Shown in pieces: positions 42,676 through 42,769 of a DNA stretch of 42,769 bases. Every line of letters begins with the position of its first letter. Position 1 is the first letter of the stretch. The position numbers and the translations under genes are program-made. This DNA is from an uncultured Actinomycetes bacterium (GTDB taxonomy: Bacteria; Actinomycetota; Thermoleophilia; Solirubrobacterales; Solirubrobacteraceae): the NCBI GenBank assembly GCA_937888775.1, contig CALAQT010000552.1, positions 1 through 42,769 of the forward strand. The letters are read 5' to 3'. Under the pieces are notes generated by a model. The model was not told the DNA's origin and ran no database searches. It saw only the letters and a program-made list of their open reading frames with translations.

Positions 42676-42769
42676 TGACGACGGATCAAGGCGCGGACGC
42701 GGCCCGCCCGTCGGTGCCGCCGTCAGGCCCGCCGGCCTCAGGCCCGCCGGCCTCAGGCCCGCCGGCGCC
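42676..42769 (+). CDS. N-terminus of a Pro/Gly/Ser-rich protein (cut by right edge)
   Basis: 31 codons visible, frame open at the window end. It starts MTTDQGADAARPSVPP and then runs into SGPPA repeats coded by 15-bp direct repeats (GCCTCAGGCCCGCCG, at least twice). This looks like the flexible N-terminal tail of a larger, perhaps membrane, protein. The ribosome site GAAAGGAGGT is unusually strong, six bases before ATG, and is buried in the upstream hairpin. The product cannot be identified. Confidence 0.75.

Overview
The window is about 42.8 kb of high-GC chromosomal DNA from an actinobacterium. The combination of an inositol-3-phosphate synthase/phosphatidylinositol-phosphate synthase cluster, a dnaK-grpE-dnaJ-hspR operon, dense 4-bp start/stop overlaps and probable leaderless genes fits the deep-branching Thermoleophilia/Solirubrobacterales lineage. 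That placement is inference; there is no rRNA gene to confirm it. No phage, IS element, CRISPR array, tRNA or rRNA was seen. Apart from one decayed gene the region looks like ordinary, tightly packed core chromosome.

Layout. 1-2881 (minus): respiratory operon with a cupredoxin-like protein, cytochrome c oxidase subunit II and subunit I (cut by the left edge). 3020-4749 (plus): divergent OmpR-type regulator and a membrane-only sensor kinase. 4898-8945 (minus): lipoamide dehydrogenase, a DsbA-like protein, an 85-residue protein, a lipoyl-free E2-like acyltransferase and a repeat-rich acidic protein. 8994-13702: thiamin block, with thiE and a membrane protein on minus, and on plus a TPP riboswitch driving thiO-thiS-thiG plus SnoaL-like and DJ-1/PfpI genes in one overlapping operon. 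13808-19101 (mostly plus): argF, a histone-H1-like protein, a decayed metallopeptidase on minus, an RNA uracil methyltransferase and a quinone oxidoreductase. 19133-19298: repeats and two perfect back-to-back hairpins between convergent genes.

19298-27469 (minus): a small zinc-ribbon-like protein, a divergent uracil-DNA-glycosylase-like protein, then an inositol-lipid cluster. That cluster holds a PimA-like glycosyltransferase fused to a PHP phosphoesterase, ino1, PIP synthase, a PAP2/Aur1-like enzyme and a large multi-membrane-pass protein, followed by an alpha/beta hydrolase. 27506-29165 (plus): PfkB kinase and endonuclease III-like gene. 29372-38932 (plus): chaperone block dnaK-grpE-dnaJ-hspR, a secreted S53 peptidase and clpB. 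39020-41100: GYD-domain protein, purD, purE. 41173-42432: a soluble PRC/MgtE-N/CBS protein. At the right edge a 35-codon ORF ends three bases before a 22-bp hairpin that buries the Shine-Dalgarno of the next, truncated gene.

The most promising items are: (i) the PHP fusion, whose glycosyltransferase half has lost its donor-site motifs and which sits next to PIP synthase, making it a candidate for the PIP phosphatase step; (ii) the leader-ORF/hairpin device at the right edge; (iii) a CuA-like cupredoxin with altered ligands; (iv) an E2 core with the HxxxDG aspartate replaced; (v) a recurrent leaderless-promoter pattern.
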